A DNA stretch of 64,000 bases, taken from positions 248,001 through 312,000 of the forward strand of contig NC_015278.1 in NCBI RefSeq assembly GCF_000193205.1, given 5' to 3'. Shown piece after piece: positions 9,692 to 17,676 of the stretch (positions are counted from its first letter, which is position 1; every line of letters begins with the position of its first letter). Made by a program: the position numbers and the translations under genes. Under the pieces are notes generated by a model. The model did not search any database and had not been told where the DNA came from. It was given only the letters and a program-made list of their open reading frames with translations. Source of the DNA: Aerococcus sp. Group 1. Its GTDB lineage: Bacteria; Bacillota; Bacilli; Lactobacillales; Aerococcaceae.

Positions 9692-10143
9692 ATGCTTACA
9701 GATTTAATAACTGAAGAAACAGTACAAATTATAGATAAAAAGGTTAATTGGAAGGAAGCTTTTGAAATATTAGCTGCCCCTTTAGTTAAAAATGGGTCTA
9801 TTGAGCCAAGGTATATCGATGCGATGATTAATCGGATTGAAGAATTAGGTCCCTTTATTAATTTAGGTAAGGGGATTGCAATCCCACATGCTAGACCTGA
9901 AGATGGGGTAACCAAAAAAGCAATGGGCTTGCTAGTGCTGAAAGAGCCAATTTATTTACTTGATCGTGATGATCAAAAGATCGACGTATTATTTTTAATT
10001 GCGGCAACCGATAATGAAAGCCATCTTGAAGCATTGCAGGAATTAACCATTTTTTAAGAGATGATGAAAATATCTCGAAATTAAAGAAAATTGAAAATTA
10101 TAGTGATTTTAAAAATATTGTAAGTGAAGCAAAAGGAGAATGA
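9692..10143 (+). pseudogene. PTS ascorbate-type EIIA component, frameshifted near the C terminus
   Basis: The frame opens at the ATG at 9692 (aaggtg upstream). It gives an EIIA of the mannitol/ascorbate class with phosphohistidine His66 in IAIPHARPED, and stops at 10055-10057 right after a run of six T (10050-10055). The next frame continues with LRDDENISKLKKIENYSDF to a stop at 10141-10143. One added T restores a protein of about 150 residues, the usual size. The part lost is the last helix, so even the short form might keep some function. It should phosphorylate the EIIB at 10148-10435. Confidence 0.82.
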
Positions 10144-10147
10144 TATT

Positions 10148-10435
10148 ATGTTAAGAATTATGGCAGTTTGTGGATCAGGACTTGGAACGAGTTTTATGGT
10201 TGAAATGAATATTCAATCGATTCTTAAGGACTTAGGAGTTGCTGATCAGGTAACAGTTTCTCATACTGATTTGGGTAATGCGTCTGCTGGCGATGCCGAT
10301 GTGTGGATCGCAGGTAAGGACTTAGAAAATTCCGTGCAACACCTAGGTGATGTTCGTATTTTGAACAGCATTATTGATATGGATGAATTAAGAACAGTTA
10401 TCGAACAAGTCATTGAAGAAAAAGGGATAAAATAG
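10148..10435 (+). CDS. PTS ascorbate-type EIIB component
   Basis: This is a 95-residue EIIB with the phosphocysteine in MAVCGSGLGTSF, the P-loop of the ascorbate (Ula/Sga) EIIB family. I chose the ATG at 10148, nine bases after aaaggag; the longer open frame runs back into the end of the EIIA gene. It links the EIIA upstream with the UlaA-like permease downstream. In the known ascorbate system the product is L-ascorbate-6-phosphate, but the enzymes UlaG and UlaD needed for that route are not in this operon. Confidence 0.88.
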   Translation: MLRIMAVCGSGLGTSFMVEMNIQSILKDLGVADQVTVSHTDLGNASAGDADVWIAGKDLENSVQHLGDVRILNSIIDMDELRTVIEQVIEEKGIK

Positions 10436-10480
10436 TAGTTAATTTATTAATAATAAATACTTAATGATAGGAGTAGAAAA

Positions 10481-11833
10481 ATGAATAATGCATTACAAGT
10501 TATCATTGATATAGTCAGTACTCCGGCTATTTTAGTGGCGCTGATTGCTGTTTTAGGTAATATTTTACAAGGCAAATCAGCTACAGACGTAGTGGTCGGT
10601 GGTATTAAGACATTTGTTGGTTTCTTAATTGTTACAGCGGGAGCTGGCGTCATTGAATCTTCCATTGTTCCATTTGGGGACTTATTCCAACATGCCTTCA
10701 ATATGCAAGGTGTTGTTCCAAATAATGAAGCTATTATTTCAGTTGCTTTACAAAATTACGGAACCAATACCGCTTTAATTATGTTGGCGGGGATGATTTT
10801 CAATATTTTAATTGCTCGCTTTACTCGTTTTAAATATATTTTCTTAACCGGTCATCATACCTTATATCTGGCATGTATGATTGCTATTATTATGACTGTT
10901 GCCGGCTTTAGTACAATGCCTTTAATTTTATTAGGTGGTTTAGCTTTAGGGATTGTTATGGCACTATCTCCAGCCATTGTACAAAAATATATTGTTCAAT
11001 TAACTGGAAATGATAATGTTGCTTTAGGTCACTTTAGTTCTACTGGATATTGGTTAAGTGGTTTCATTGGAGAAAAATTTGGTGATAAATCAAAATCTAC
11101 CGAAGATATTAACTTCCCAAAGAGTTTAGCCTTCTTACGTGATAGTACAGTAAGTATTGCTTTATCTATGATGATCTTCTATATCGTAGTTTCTTTATTT
11201 GCTGATTCTTCCTGGGTAATGGAAAATCTTAGCGATGGTAAAAACCCTTATGTTTGGTCTGTGATTCAAGGTGGTACTTTTGCTGCTGGTGTTTCTGTAA
11301 TCTTATCTGGTGTCCGTATGATTCTTAATGAAATTGTTCCTGCCTTCAAGGGTATTTCAGAGAAACTCGTTCCAAATTCAAAACCAGCTTTGGACTGCCC
11401 TATTGTATATCCATATGCTCCAAATGCTGTTTTAATCGGTTTTGTATCTAGTTTTGCTGGTGGACTTTTAAGTATGGCACTCATGATTATTACTGGTACA
11501 ACAGTTGTCTTACCAGGCGTTGTGCCTCACTTCTTCTGTGGTGCTACATCAGGTGTATTAGGCAATGCATCAGGTGGGGTCCGTGGAGCAGTTTTAGGTT
11601 CCTTTATTCAAGGTATTTTAATTAGTTACTTACCAATCTTCTTAATGCCTGTCCTAGGAGACTTAGGATTCGCTGGGTCTACATTCTCAGATGCAGACTT
11701 TGGTGTTTCTGGTATCTTCTTAGGTAACTTAGCAAACCATGGTGGAACAACTGCAGTTACAATTGGTATCTTTGCAGTTCTAGCTCTAATGTTTGTGATT
11801 ACATATATGACTAAGAATAAAGAAAAAGCATAA
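10481..11833 (+). CDS. PTS ascorbate-type EIIC permease (UlaA family)
   Basis: This is a membrane protein of 450 residues with 10-12 hydrophobic segments, the length of UlaA/SgaT permeases. Family-type stretches include GNILQGKSATDVVVGG near the N terminus and GHHTLYLACM. It forms the channel for the EIIA and EIIB encoded just upstream. The gene ends 46 bases before the remains of a terminator that is now split by an insertion sequence, so transcripts may read on into the element. The sugar carried is unknown: the operon has DeoC and transketolase in place of ascorbate-pathway enzymes. Confidence 0.88.
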   Translation: MNNALQVIIDIVSTPAILVALIAVLGNILQGKSATDVVVGGIKTFVGFLIVTAGAGVIESSIVPFGDLFQHAFNMQGVVPNNEAIISVALQNYGTNTALIMLAGMIFNILIARFTRFKYIFLTGHHTLYLACMIAIIMTVAGFSTMPLILLGGLALGIVMALSPAIVQKYIVQLTGNDNVALGHFSSTGYWLSGFIGEKFGDKSKSTEDINFPKSLAFLRDSTVSIALSMMIFYIVVSLFADSSWVMENLSDGKNPYVWSVIQGGTFAAGVSVILSGVRMILNEIVPAFKGISEKLVPNSKPALDCPIVYPYAPNAVLIGFVSSFAGGLLSMALMIITGTTVVLPGVVPHFFCGATSGVLGNASGGVRGAVLGSFIQGILISYLPIFLMPVLGDLGFAGSTFSDADFGVSGIFLGNLANHGGTTAVTIGIFAVLALMFVITYMTKNKEKA

Positions 11834-11958
11834 TATAAATTTTTAAAAGCAGTATTTTATTTCTGTAATTCTATAGTTAAAAACAGTCGAGACATATTAT
11901 CGTTTTGTAGTGACCCCCAAAAGTTGGACTAAGAATTCAACTTTTGGGGGTTATTTTT

Positions 11959-12495
11959 ATGTCTAAATATTCATTAGAATTTAAACTGAATTTAGTAGGA
12001 GACTATATTGCGAAAAAAGGAAGTTATCGAACCTTAGCTAATAAAGCAGGAATAGATCCTTCTATTTTACGAAGGTGGGTTAATAACTATTATGAATTTG
12101 GTGTAGATGGTTTAAAGAAAAGGCGGACTCAACAGGTTTATACTGTTGAATTCAAATTAAATGCGATAGAATTGTATGAAAGTACGGAAATGAGTTATCG
12201 CGAATTGGCCAATTCATTAAACATGAATAATCCAAGTCTAATCGCTAATTGGCGAAGAGCTTATCATGAAAGAGGACTTGATGGCCTTTCCGCGAGGAAA
12301 GGAAGGCCACCTAAAGTGTCTAAAAAGAAATCACAAATCAATCAAATAAAGGATAGCAGCGAAACCAATCAGTTAAGTGAAGCAAAAATAAAGGAACTTG
12401 AACAACGGATTACGGATTTAGAAATTGAGAACAAATTTTTAAAAGGATTGAGGAGACGTGTGGCTCAAAGAGTCAAGCGAGAAAAGAAGAAATAG
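11959..12495 (+). CDS. IS3-family transposase OrfA, copy 1
   Basis: This is a DNA-binding OrfA of 178 residues with two helix-turn-helix repeats (YRTLANKAGIDPSILRRW and a similar YRELANSLNMNNPSLIANW) and a C-terminal coiled coil from about residue 140. I chose the ATG at 11959 with ggggg before it. Its stop at 12493-12495 overlaps the start of orfB, whose frame is open upstream through an A-rich stretch (gaaaagaagaaa), which fits -1 frameshifting to make the OrfAB transposase. Confidence 0.9.
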   Translation: MSKYSLEFKLNLVGDYIAKKGSYRTLANKAGIDPSILRRWVNNYYEFGVDGLKKRRTQQVYTVEFKLNAIELYESTEMSYRELANSLNMNNPSLIANWRRAYHERGLDGLSARKGRPPKVSKKKSQINQIKDSSETNQLSEAKIKELEQRITDLEIENKFLKGLRRRVAQRVKREKKK

Positions 12496-13385
12496 TGACC
12501 GAAATCACACGTCTCCATGATGAAAAATATGCTTTAAAAGATATTCTTAGCGTTTTAAAGTTTCCTAAATCGACCTACTTTTATTGGAAAAATAAAGATG
12601 AGGAAATTGATAAGGATGCCGATTTAAAAGAGGAAATGAAAGACATCAGAGAAACCCATAAGGATTATGGTTATCGAAGAATGCGAGCTGAACTGCTTTC
12701 CCGTGGTTATAAGGTCAGTAAAAACAAAGTTCAACGCCTAATGAAAATTATGGGGATACAGGTCACTAGCTATACTAGAAAGACAAGAAAATATAATTCC
12801 TACAAAGGAACGATTGGAGAGATAGCGCCAAATCGTATCAACCGGCGGTTTGATTCGACCATTCCTTATCAAAAAATAACAACAGACACAACAGAATTTA
12901 AATACTACTATGCCGATGATTCTGGGAATTATCAAACTGGAAAACTCTATTTAGATCCTTACATGGATCTATTTAATCGAGAAATTATTTCTTTTAAGAT
13001 AACACATCAGCCTAATGGACAAAGCATGTTGGAGGGGCTACAAGCTGCCATTGAAGCAAGTAAATTATGTCCATACAGAAGAACCTTTCATTCTGATCAG
13101 GGCTGGGCCTATCAAATGAAAAGTTACACCCGGCTCTTGAAGGATCACCGAATTTTTCAAAGTATGTCTCGTAAAGGAAATTGCTTAGATAATTCGCCAA
13201 TGGAGAATTTCTTTAGTCTACTAAAACAAGAAGTCTACTATGGTCGGACTTATCATTCCTTTGAAGAATTAGCACAAGCGATTGAAGATTTTATAATCTA
13301 TTACAATGGTGAAAGAATCAAAGAAAAATTAGATTTTAGGAGTCCTATAGAATTTCGTCTTCATCACGCTTCTTTCGCCGCTTAA
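12495..13385 (+). CDS. IS3-family transposase OrfB (DDE integrase core), copy 1
   Basis: This is the catalytic part of the transposase, 296 residues. It has the N-terminal HTH_21-type region (HKDYGYRRMRAELLSRG) and the rve integrase core. The catalytic triad is visible as D in TTDTTEF, D in FHSDQGWAYQ and E in DNSPMENFFSLLK. It shares one base with orfA and is probably expressed as a frameshift fusion. The frame is intact, so the element may be active. Confidence 0.93.
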   Translation: MTEITRLHDEKYALKDILSVLKFPKSTYFYWKNKDEEIDKDADLKEEMKDIRETHKDYGYRRMRAELLSRGYKVSKNKVQRLMKIMGIQVTSYTRKTRKYNSYKGTIGEIAPNRINRRFDSTIPYQKITTDTTEFKYYYADDSGNYQTGKLYLDPYMDLFNREIISFKITHQPNGQSMLEGLQAAIEASKLCPYRRTFHSDQGWAYQMKSYTRLLKDHRIFQSMSRKGNCLDNSPMENFFSLLKQEVYYGRTYHSFEELAQAIEDFIIYYNGERIKEKLDFRSPIEFRLHHASFAA

Positions 13386-13601
13386 TGATTACACATAAAC
13401 TTTAAACTTATCAAGAGCCGCTACGCTCTTCCTCTTGACAAGTTTAAATTTCTGAGTAAATGTGTCGGCAAGAAATAAGCAAGAACTGTAAGCAACAAAA
13501 AGAGCTGGCCAAAGGCCAACTCACTATATATAAAGTCCAACTTATTGGGGTCACCATATTTCGACTGTTTTTTATGGGAATTATTTTTCCCATTCTACTT
13601 C

Positions 13602-14537
13602 TCACTCCATGATCCCTTCCGCTAGTTCACTATCTATAATTAAATCGGTCACCAGTTTAGGCTGCTGAAGAATAGCTTTAAGACTTGCAATTTTTTCCTT
13701 ACCACTTGCTAAAAGTATAGTTTGAGGAATAGCTTGAAGGTCTTTTATTTTGAGTCCAATCATTTTTTCAGCTAAGGAAATTTGAACTGGTTTGCCCTTG
13801 GAATCATAAAAAGAGGCTAAGATATCGCCTACTGCACCTGATTGTTGAATTTGCTTAGCTTCTTCATTGGAGATATATCCTAATTGGCGGATTGTAGAAT
13901 CACTTGTGGGATTTCCGATACTTACAATGGCGACGTCAACATCCTTTCCTTTTTGCATAACTGATCTTACCAATTCTGAAGAAGAGAAGGCTTGGTAAAC
14001 AGTTGGGTTTTCTGCAATAGCTGGTGCATAAAAATAAGTGGGTTCGCAATGGTATTTTTCAGCCAATTGAAAAGCCAAATGGTTAGAATGATATTTTATA
14101 TCATTGATGCCAATACCTCCTATTAAAGGAACTACACTATGAATCGGGGTGTCGATATAACTTGCTGCTTGCACGTATTCATAAACCGTTGTCCCCCAGC
14201 CAATCCCTATGTTGCGATAAAGTTGCATGTTCTTTTGGACAAGATCACTGCATAGTTGCCCAATAGCCTCTTTAACATGGTTGGAATTGTTTTTACTTGG
14301 AACAATAAAAACCTTATTCAATCCATAGCTTTCTTCAATTGTTTCACTTAGTTTGGTGAATGAGGGCATCTTATGTTGGATAGAAATGCGGACAATACCA
14401 CTCTCTTTGGCTTCTTTTAGGAATTTAGCCACAGTAGGACGTGAAATCCCTAGTTCTTCGGCAATTTGTGTTTGTGTTTTTTCCTTTTCGTAGTAGAGAA
14501 TAGCAGTTTGTAAAATCAAATCTTTGCGGTCGTACAT
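13602..14537 (-). CDS. SorC/DeoR-type sugar-binding transcriptional regulator
   Basis: This is a regulator of 311 residues. The N-terminal helix-turn-helix (TQIAEELGISRPTVAKFLK, residues 21-40) is followed by a SorC-type effector domain with the motifs IGIGWGTTVYEY and VVPLIGGIG. Such proteins bind phosphorylated sugars and repress or activate a neighbouring operon. It is divergent from the aldolase-TPI-YjbQ-epimerase-Gnd operon with 152 bases between the start codons, where inverted repeats suitable as operators lie. It very likely controls that operon. Its own terminator has been split by the insertion sequence beyond its 3' end. Confidence 0.88.
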   Translation of the reverse strand: MYDRKDLILQTAILYYEKEKTQTQIAEELGISRPTVAKFLKEAKESGIVRISIQHKMPSFTKLSETIEESYGLNKVFIVPSKNNSNHVKEAIGQLCSDLVQKNMQLYRNIGIGWGTTVYEYVQAASYIDTPIHSVVPLIGGIGINDIKYHSNHLAFQLAEKYHCEPTYFYAPAIAENPTVYQAFSSSELVRSVMQKGKDVDVAIVSIGNPTSDSTIRQLGYISNEEAKQIQQSGAVGDILASFYDSKGKPVQISLAEKMIGLKIKDLQAIPQTILLASGKEKIASLKAILQQPKLVTDLIIDSELAEGIME

Positions 14538-14554
14538 GGTTCAACCCTTTCTAT

Positions 14555-14612
14555 TTGACAATTGATTCTTTCTTTAATTTTATCAAATGTAAAATATATT
14601 ATCAATTGTAAA
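14555..14612. promoter_or_regulatory. candidate operator repeats for the SorC-type regulator
   Basis: TTGACAATTGAT (14555-14566) and ATCAATTGTAAA (14601-14612) are inverted copies with one mismatch, centred about 46 bases apart. A third, direct near-copy ATCAAATGTAAA lies at 14582-14593. They sit between the divergent regulator and aldolase genes, the expected place for the regulator's binding sites. Binding has not been shown. Confidence 0.5.
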
Positions 14613-14632
14613 TCGTTTGTTGACTAAAGTGA

Positions 14633-14648
14633 GATGAAACGCTTACAA
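14633..14648 (-). promoter_or_regulatory. cre-like site before the class II aldolase operon
   Basis: Read on the minus strand it is TTGTAAGCGTTTCATC, 13 of 16 positions of the cre pattern. It lies 42 bases before the aldolase ATG, where CcpA binding would repress the operon. Confidence 0.45.
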
Positions 14649-14689
14649 TACAAGTGAGAATTGAATTTATAGAAAAGGAGTTAGACAAT

Positions 14690-15535
14690 ATGAAGGTTGA
14701 TTCAAAAGAACTATTACTTGACGCTAAGAAAAAGGGCTACGCCATCCCGGCTCCTAACTTTATTGACCTGGATTCAGGGCGTGCTTATGTTGAAGTGGCA
14801 GAGAAGCGTGGCCTCCCAGTGATTTTATCCTATGCTCAAAAGCATATTGATATTATGTCTTTGGAAGAAGCCGCTTTAATTGGTAATTTCCTGGCTGAAA
14901 AGGCTAATGTTCCTGTGGTGCTCCACCTAGACCACGGTTTTGATAAAGACTTTATCTTTAAGGCGATTGATTTAGGCTTTTCTGCAGCCATGATTGATGC
15001 TTCGGAAGCCAGCTTTGACGATAATGTCAAAATAACTAAAGAAGTGGTTGACTATGCCCATAAATATAATGTTCCCGTCGAAGCTGAATTGGGTCACGTG
15101 GGCGCTAACGACTTGTCCGAAGCTCGTGCTCTAACGGATTCAGTCTATACCGAGGCCAAAGATGTGGTCCGCTTTGTTGAGGCAACAGGTGTTGATTCCT
15201 TAGCGGTTTCAATTGGTACTGCACATGGTGTTTATTCAGGGAACCCAGAAATTAACTTTGACCGCCTAGAGGAGATCAACCAAGCCACCGATATTCCTTT
15301 AGTTCTACATGGGGGCTCTTCCTCAGGTGATGAGAACTTAAAGAAATGTGCGCAAAAAGGGGTCGCTAAAATCAACATTTACACAGATTTCATTGTAGCG
15401 GCTTATGAAGCCATTAAAAAAGAAAAACTTGCAGGCTATGTGGAACTGAAGAAGACTGCTGATCAAGGCATGAAAGAAGTTCTTGACCATTATTATGATG
15501 TCTTTGAAACCGATCATTATAAGGAAGGAAAATAA
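14690..15535 (+). CDS. class II (zinc) ketose-bisphosphate aldolase
   Basis: This is a class II aldolase of 281 residues in the fructose/tagatose-bisphosphate aldolase family. Zinc and active-site motifs are visible: VLHLDHG, EAELGHVG, GTAHGVY, LHGGSSSGD and KINIYTDF. It cleaves or forms a ketose phosphate, giving dihydroxyacetone phosphate. I chose the ATG at 14690, preceded by aaaggag; the longer frame from GTG 14654 has no ribosome site. It is the first gene of an operon with TPI, YjbQ, a UlaE-like epimerase and Gnd. Fructose-, tagatose- or another ketose-phosphate are all possible substrates. Confidence 0.9.
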   Translation: MKVDSKELLLDAKKKGYAIPAPNFIDLDSGRAYVEVAEKRGLPVILSYAQKHIDIMSLEEAALIGNFLAEKANVPVVLHLDHGFDKDFIFKAIDLGFSAAMIDASEASFDDNVKITKEVVDYAHKYNVPVEAELGHVGANDLSEARALTDSVYTEAKDVVRFVEATGVDSLAVSIGTAHGVYSGNPEINFDRLEEINQATDIPLVLHGGSSSGDENLKKCAQKGVAKINIYTDFIVAAYEAIKKEKLAGYVELKKTADQGMKEVLDHYYDVFETDHYKEGK

Positions 15536-15538
15536 TCC

Positions 15539-16225
15539 ATGGCTAAAACACAAGTAAAGTCTCCATTTTTCATTTTTAATCCCAAATCATTCTTATACGG
15601 CGAGGAACTTTTAGAACTGGCTAAAGTAGCTGACCAAGAAGCCGAAAAGCACCCAGAAATTTCAGTATTTGTGACTTGCCCTTATGCTGATCTCGCGGCA
15701 GTTTCCCAAGCTACGGAACATATTATTGTCTCCGCCCAACACCTGGACGGTATTGAAGCTGGGAGGGGAATGGGGAAAGTCCTCCCTGAGTCCCTCCAAG
15801 CCGCTGGGGCCAGAGCGACTTTCTTAAATCACGCTGAGAATGCCATGACAATGGCCGAGATTGTCCAAGCCGTTCAACGGGCAGATGACTTAGATATTAT
15901 TACCATAGTTTGTGCGGATTCCATGAAAGAAGCCCAGGCTCTAGCTACCCTACATCCTGACATTATTCTCTGTGAACCGACTGAGTTAATTGGGACAGGC
16001 CAAACTTCTGATGCTTCCTATATTGAATCAACTAATGAAGCTATAAAAGCCATTGATGAGAATATCCTAGTCATGCAAGCTGCGGGGATTTCAACCGCTG
16101 ATGACGTCTACCGCACCATTGAAATGGGAGCGGACGGTACTGGTTGTACGAGTGGGATTACTAAGGCTGACAATTCCAAGCAAATGTTAAAAGATATGAT
16201 CCAAGCGGCTGCCAAAACTAAATAG
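15539..16225 (+). CDS. archaeal-type triose-phosphate isomerase family protein
   Basis: This is a TIM-barrel protein of 228 residues, shorter than bacterial TpiA (about 250) and close to the archaeal type. Catalytic positions can be matched: lysine in NPKSF, histidine in FLNHAENAM and glutamate in CEPTELIGTG. The stretch VSAQHLDGIEAGRGMG also follows the archaeal pattern. It would interconvert dihydroxyacetone phosphate and glyceraldehyde-3-phosphate, or a four-carbon analogue. It follows the aldolase by 3 bases, so it probably handles that enzyme's products. As a second TPI in a fermentative Firmicute it is unlikely to be the housekeeping enzyme. Confidence 0.82.
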   Translation: MAKTQVKSPFFIFNPKSFLYGEELLELAKVADQEAEKHPEISVFVTCPYADLAAVSQATEHIIVSAQHLDGIEAGRGMGKVLPESLQAAGARATFLNHAENAMTMAEIVQAVQRADDLDIITIVCADSMKEAQALATLHPDIILCEPTELIGTGQTSDASYIESTNEAIKAIDENILVMQAAGISTADDVYRTIEMGADGTGCTSGITKADNSKQMLKDMIQAAAKTK

Positions 16226-16239
16226 AAAGGAAGAGTAAG

Positions 16240-16761
16240 ATGACTGTTTATAAAGAAACTATTAAAGTCCAATCAACTGGAGGGCAACCCACCTATGTTA
16301 ACATCAGTGCCCAAGTGCGCCAAGCCATTGAAAACAGTGGTGTTCAAAATGGCATTTGTGCAGTGATTTCTCCTCATACCACTTGTTCAGTCTTTTATGA
16401 AGAGTATGCTCATGATATGACTGATGATGGGATTGAATCTCTGCAAGCTGATTTTAATAATGTCTTAGAGAAGATTATTCCCTACCATACCAGTGCTGAT
16501 ACCTATATTTATCCAGGTGAGGAACATTATCAAGCGGTTGCTTCTTGGCCTAACGCAAAAGATTACTTGCCTAATAATTCACCATCAGACTTATGGAATG
16601 GTGATGCTCACTTAAAGGCGACCTTGATTGGATCTAGTCAAGTGTTTGATGTGGATGAAGGCAAATTAGGAGTGGGCTCAACTGGCCATATCTACTTTGC
16701 TGATTTTGATTGTGCAAGACCACGTAAGAGAAAATGTGTGATTACAGTGATGGGTGAATAA
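16240..16761 (+). CDS. YjbQ/UPF0047 family protein (intact)
   Basis: The protein has 173 residues, longer than the usual 130-140 of the family; the extra length lies in the middle (about residues 85-120). Family motifs are SPHTTCS, GDAHLKATLIGSS and the C-terminal CVITVMGE. The only activity reported for relatives is secondary thiamine-phosphate synthase. Here it is the third gene of a sugar operon, after an aldolase and a triose-phosphate isomerase and before an epimerase, and a frameshifted relative sits in the gat-type operon at 2892-3409. That repeated context suggests action on, or protection against, a sugar-phosphate intermediate; this is inference. Confidence 0.82.
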   Translation: MTVYKETIKVQSTGGQPTYVNISAQVRQAIENSGVQNGICAVISPHTTCSVFYEEYAHDMTDDGIESLQADFNNVLEKIIPYHTSADTYIYPGEEHYQAVASWPNAKDYLPNNSPSDLWNGDAHLKATLIGSSQVFDVDEGKLGVGSTGHIYFADFDCARPRKRKCVITVMGE

Positions 16762-16784
16762 TTATATAGCAGGAAGTGGTCAAA

Positions 16785-17648
16785 ATGGGTGCTCCTTATC
16801 GTTTAGCCTTATATGAAAAAGCTTTACCAGACCATTTTAATTTAAAGGAAAAGCTAATTCTCGCTAAAGACATGGGCTATGATAGTTTAGAGATATGTAT
16901 TGATATGAATGAACAACGTCAAGACCGTTTAAATTGGACAGATGAGACTTGGCAAAAGTTAAAAGAATTTTGTGAAGATGAAAAAATTGTCTTATACTCC
17001 TTATCACTCAGTGCTTTAAGAGGATGTCCTCTAGGGAGTAACGATAAAGAAAAAGTAATAAAAGCCTTTACAATGCTAGAGAAAGCTTTATCTATTGCTA
17101 GCCATTTAGATATCACTACCATATTAGTGAATGCTTATGATGTCTATGAGGAAGAATCGACTGAAGAAACCCAGCAACGGTTTATTCAAAATATGAAGTA
17201 TTTTTCTACACTTGCAGGTGATAATCAAGTTGTGATAGCTATCGAAAATGCAGAAATGCCTTTTGCTGATACGGGGGCTAAAGTCAATCGCTTAGTAGAG
17301 AAGATTGGATCCCAGTGGGTGCAAATTTATTATGACTTTGCTAATACCTTCAACGCTTTAGAGGCGAATAAAAAACTCATTCGAAATGATTTTGAATGCT
17401 GTAAAAACCAGATTAGACGTTGTCATTTAAAGGACTCTTTACCCGGCGATTACCGTCATGTTCCTTATGGAAAAGGACATGTAGATTTTGAGATGATAGC
17501 TGAATTATTGGCAGAAAATAGCATTAGTGAATTTACAGCAGAGCTATTTTGTCCACAAGGAGGTAACTGGGAGAGTTATAGTCGCGGGGCTAATGTCTTT
17601 TTAAGAAGTTATTTAGATGTAGCTTTTAATAAAAGAAATCGAAAATAA
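16785..17648 (+). CDS. L-ribulose/L-xylulose-5-phosphate epimerase family (UlaE-like)
   Basis: This is a TIM-barrel protein of 287 residues of the UlaE/SgaU family. It begins YRLALYEKALP, as UlaE proteins do. Metal-site residues can be matched in VVIAIENAE, YYDFANTF and RCHLKDS, and GKGHVDFEMIAELL follows the family. UlaE converts L-xylulose-5-phosphate to L-ribulose-5-phosphate. I chose the ATG at 16785; a GTG at 16776 overlaps the ribosome site aggaag. It is in the SorC-controlled operon and not beside the ascorbate-type PTS 5 kb away, though the two operons may cooperate. Confidence 0.83.
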   Translation: MGAPYRLALYEKALPDHFNLKEKLILAKDMGYDSLEICIDMNEQRQDRLNWTDETWQKLKEFCEDEKIVLYSLSLSALRGCPLGSNDKEKVIKAFTMLEKALSIASHLDITTILVNAYDVYEEESTEETQQRFIQNMKYFSTLAGDNQVVIAIENAEMPFADTGAKVNRLVEKIGSQWVQIYYDFANTFNALEANKKLIRNDFECCKNQIRRCHLKDSLPGDYRHVPYGKGHVDFEMIAELLAENSISEFTAELFCPQGGNWESYSRGANVFLRSYLDVAFNKRNRK

Positions 17649-17676
17649 AATCAGGAAAATCATAGAGGTGAATAAG

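Larger units (their letters stand above)
11906..13558 (+). mobile_element. IS3-family (IS150-like) insertion sequence, copy 1
   Basis: The element is 1653 bp long. Its ends are imperfect inverted repeats: TGTAGTGACCCC at the left and TATGGTGACCCC (read inward) at the right, each continuing to AAGTTGGACT. The three bases TTT occur on both sides (11903-11905 and 13559-13561) and look like a target duplication. It carries orfA and orfB in the overlapping arrangement typical of IS3. A second copy lies inverted at 29046-30699; the encoded proteins are identical and the only length difference is one A in a run near the right end (five here, six there). Confidence 0.93.
11879..13572. terminator. bidirectional terminator split by an insertion sequence
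   Basis: The left half AAAAACAGTCGA (11879-11890) and right half TCGACTGTTTTT (13561-13572) are perfect inverted copies and stand on either side of the IS3-family element. With the element and one 3-base target copy removed they rejoin as a 12-bp stem with a short loop, A-rich on one side and T-rich on the other. It would stop both the PTS permease gene (from the left) and the SorC-type regulator gene (from the right). Confidence 0.75.

Noticed and set aside
11911..13554. IS3 copy 1 with ends set at TGACCCC and GGGGTCA
   Set aside because: Both copies share five more bases at each end, and only the longer ends leave matching 3-base target duplications.
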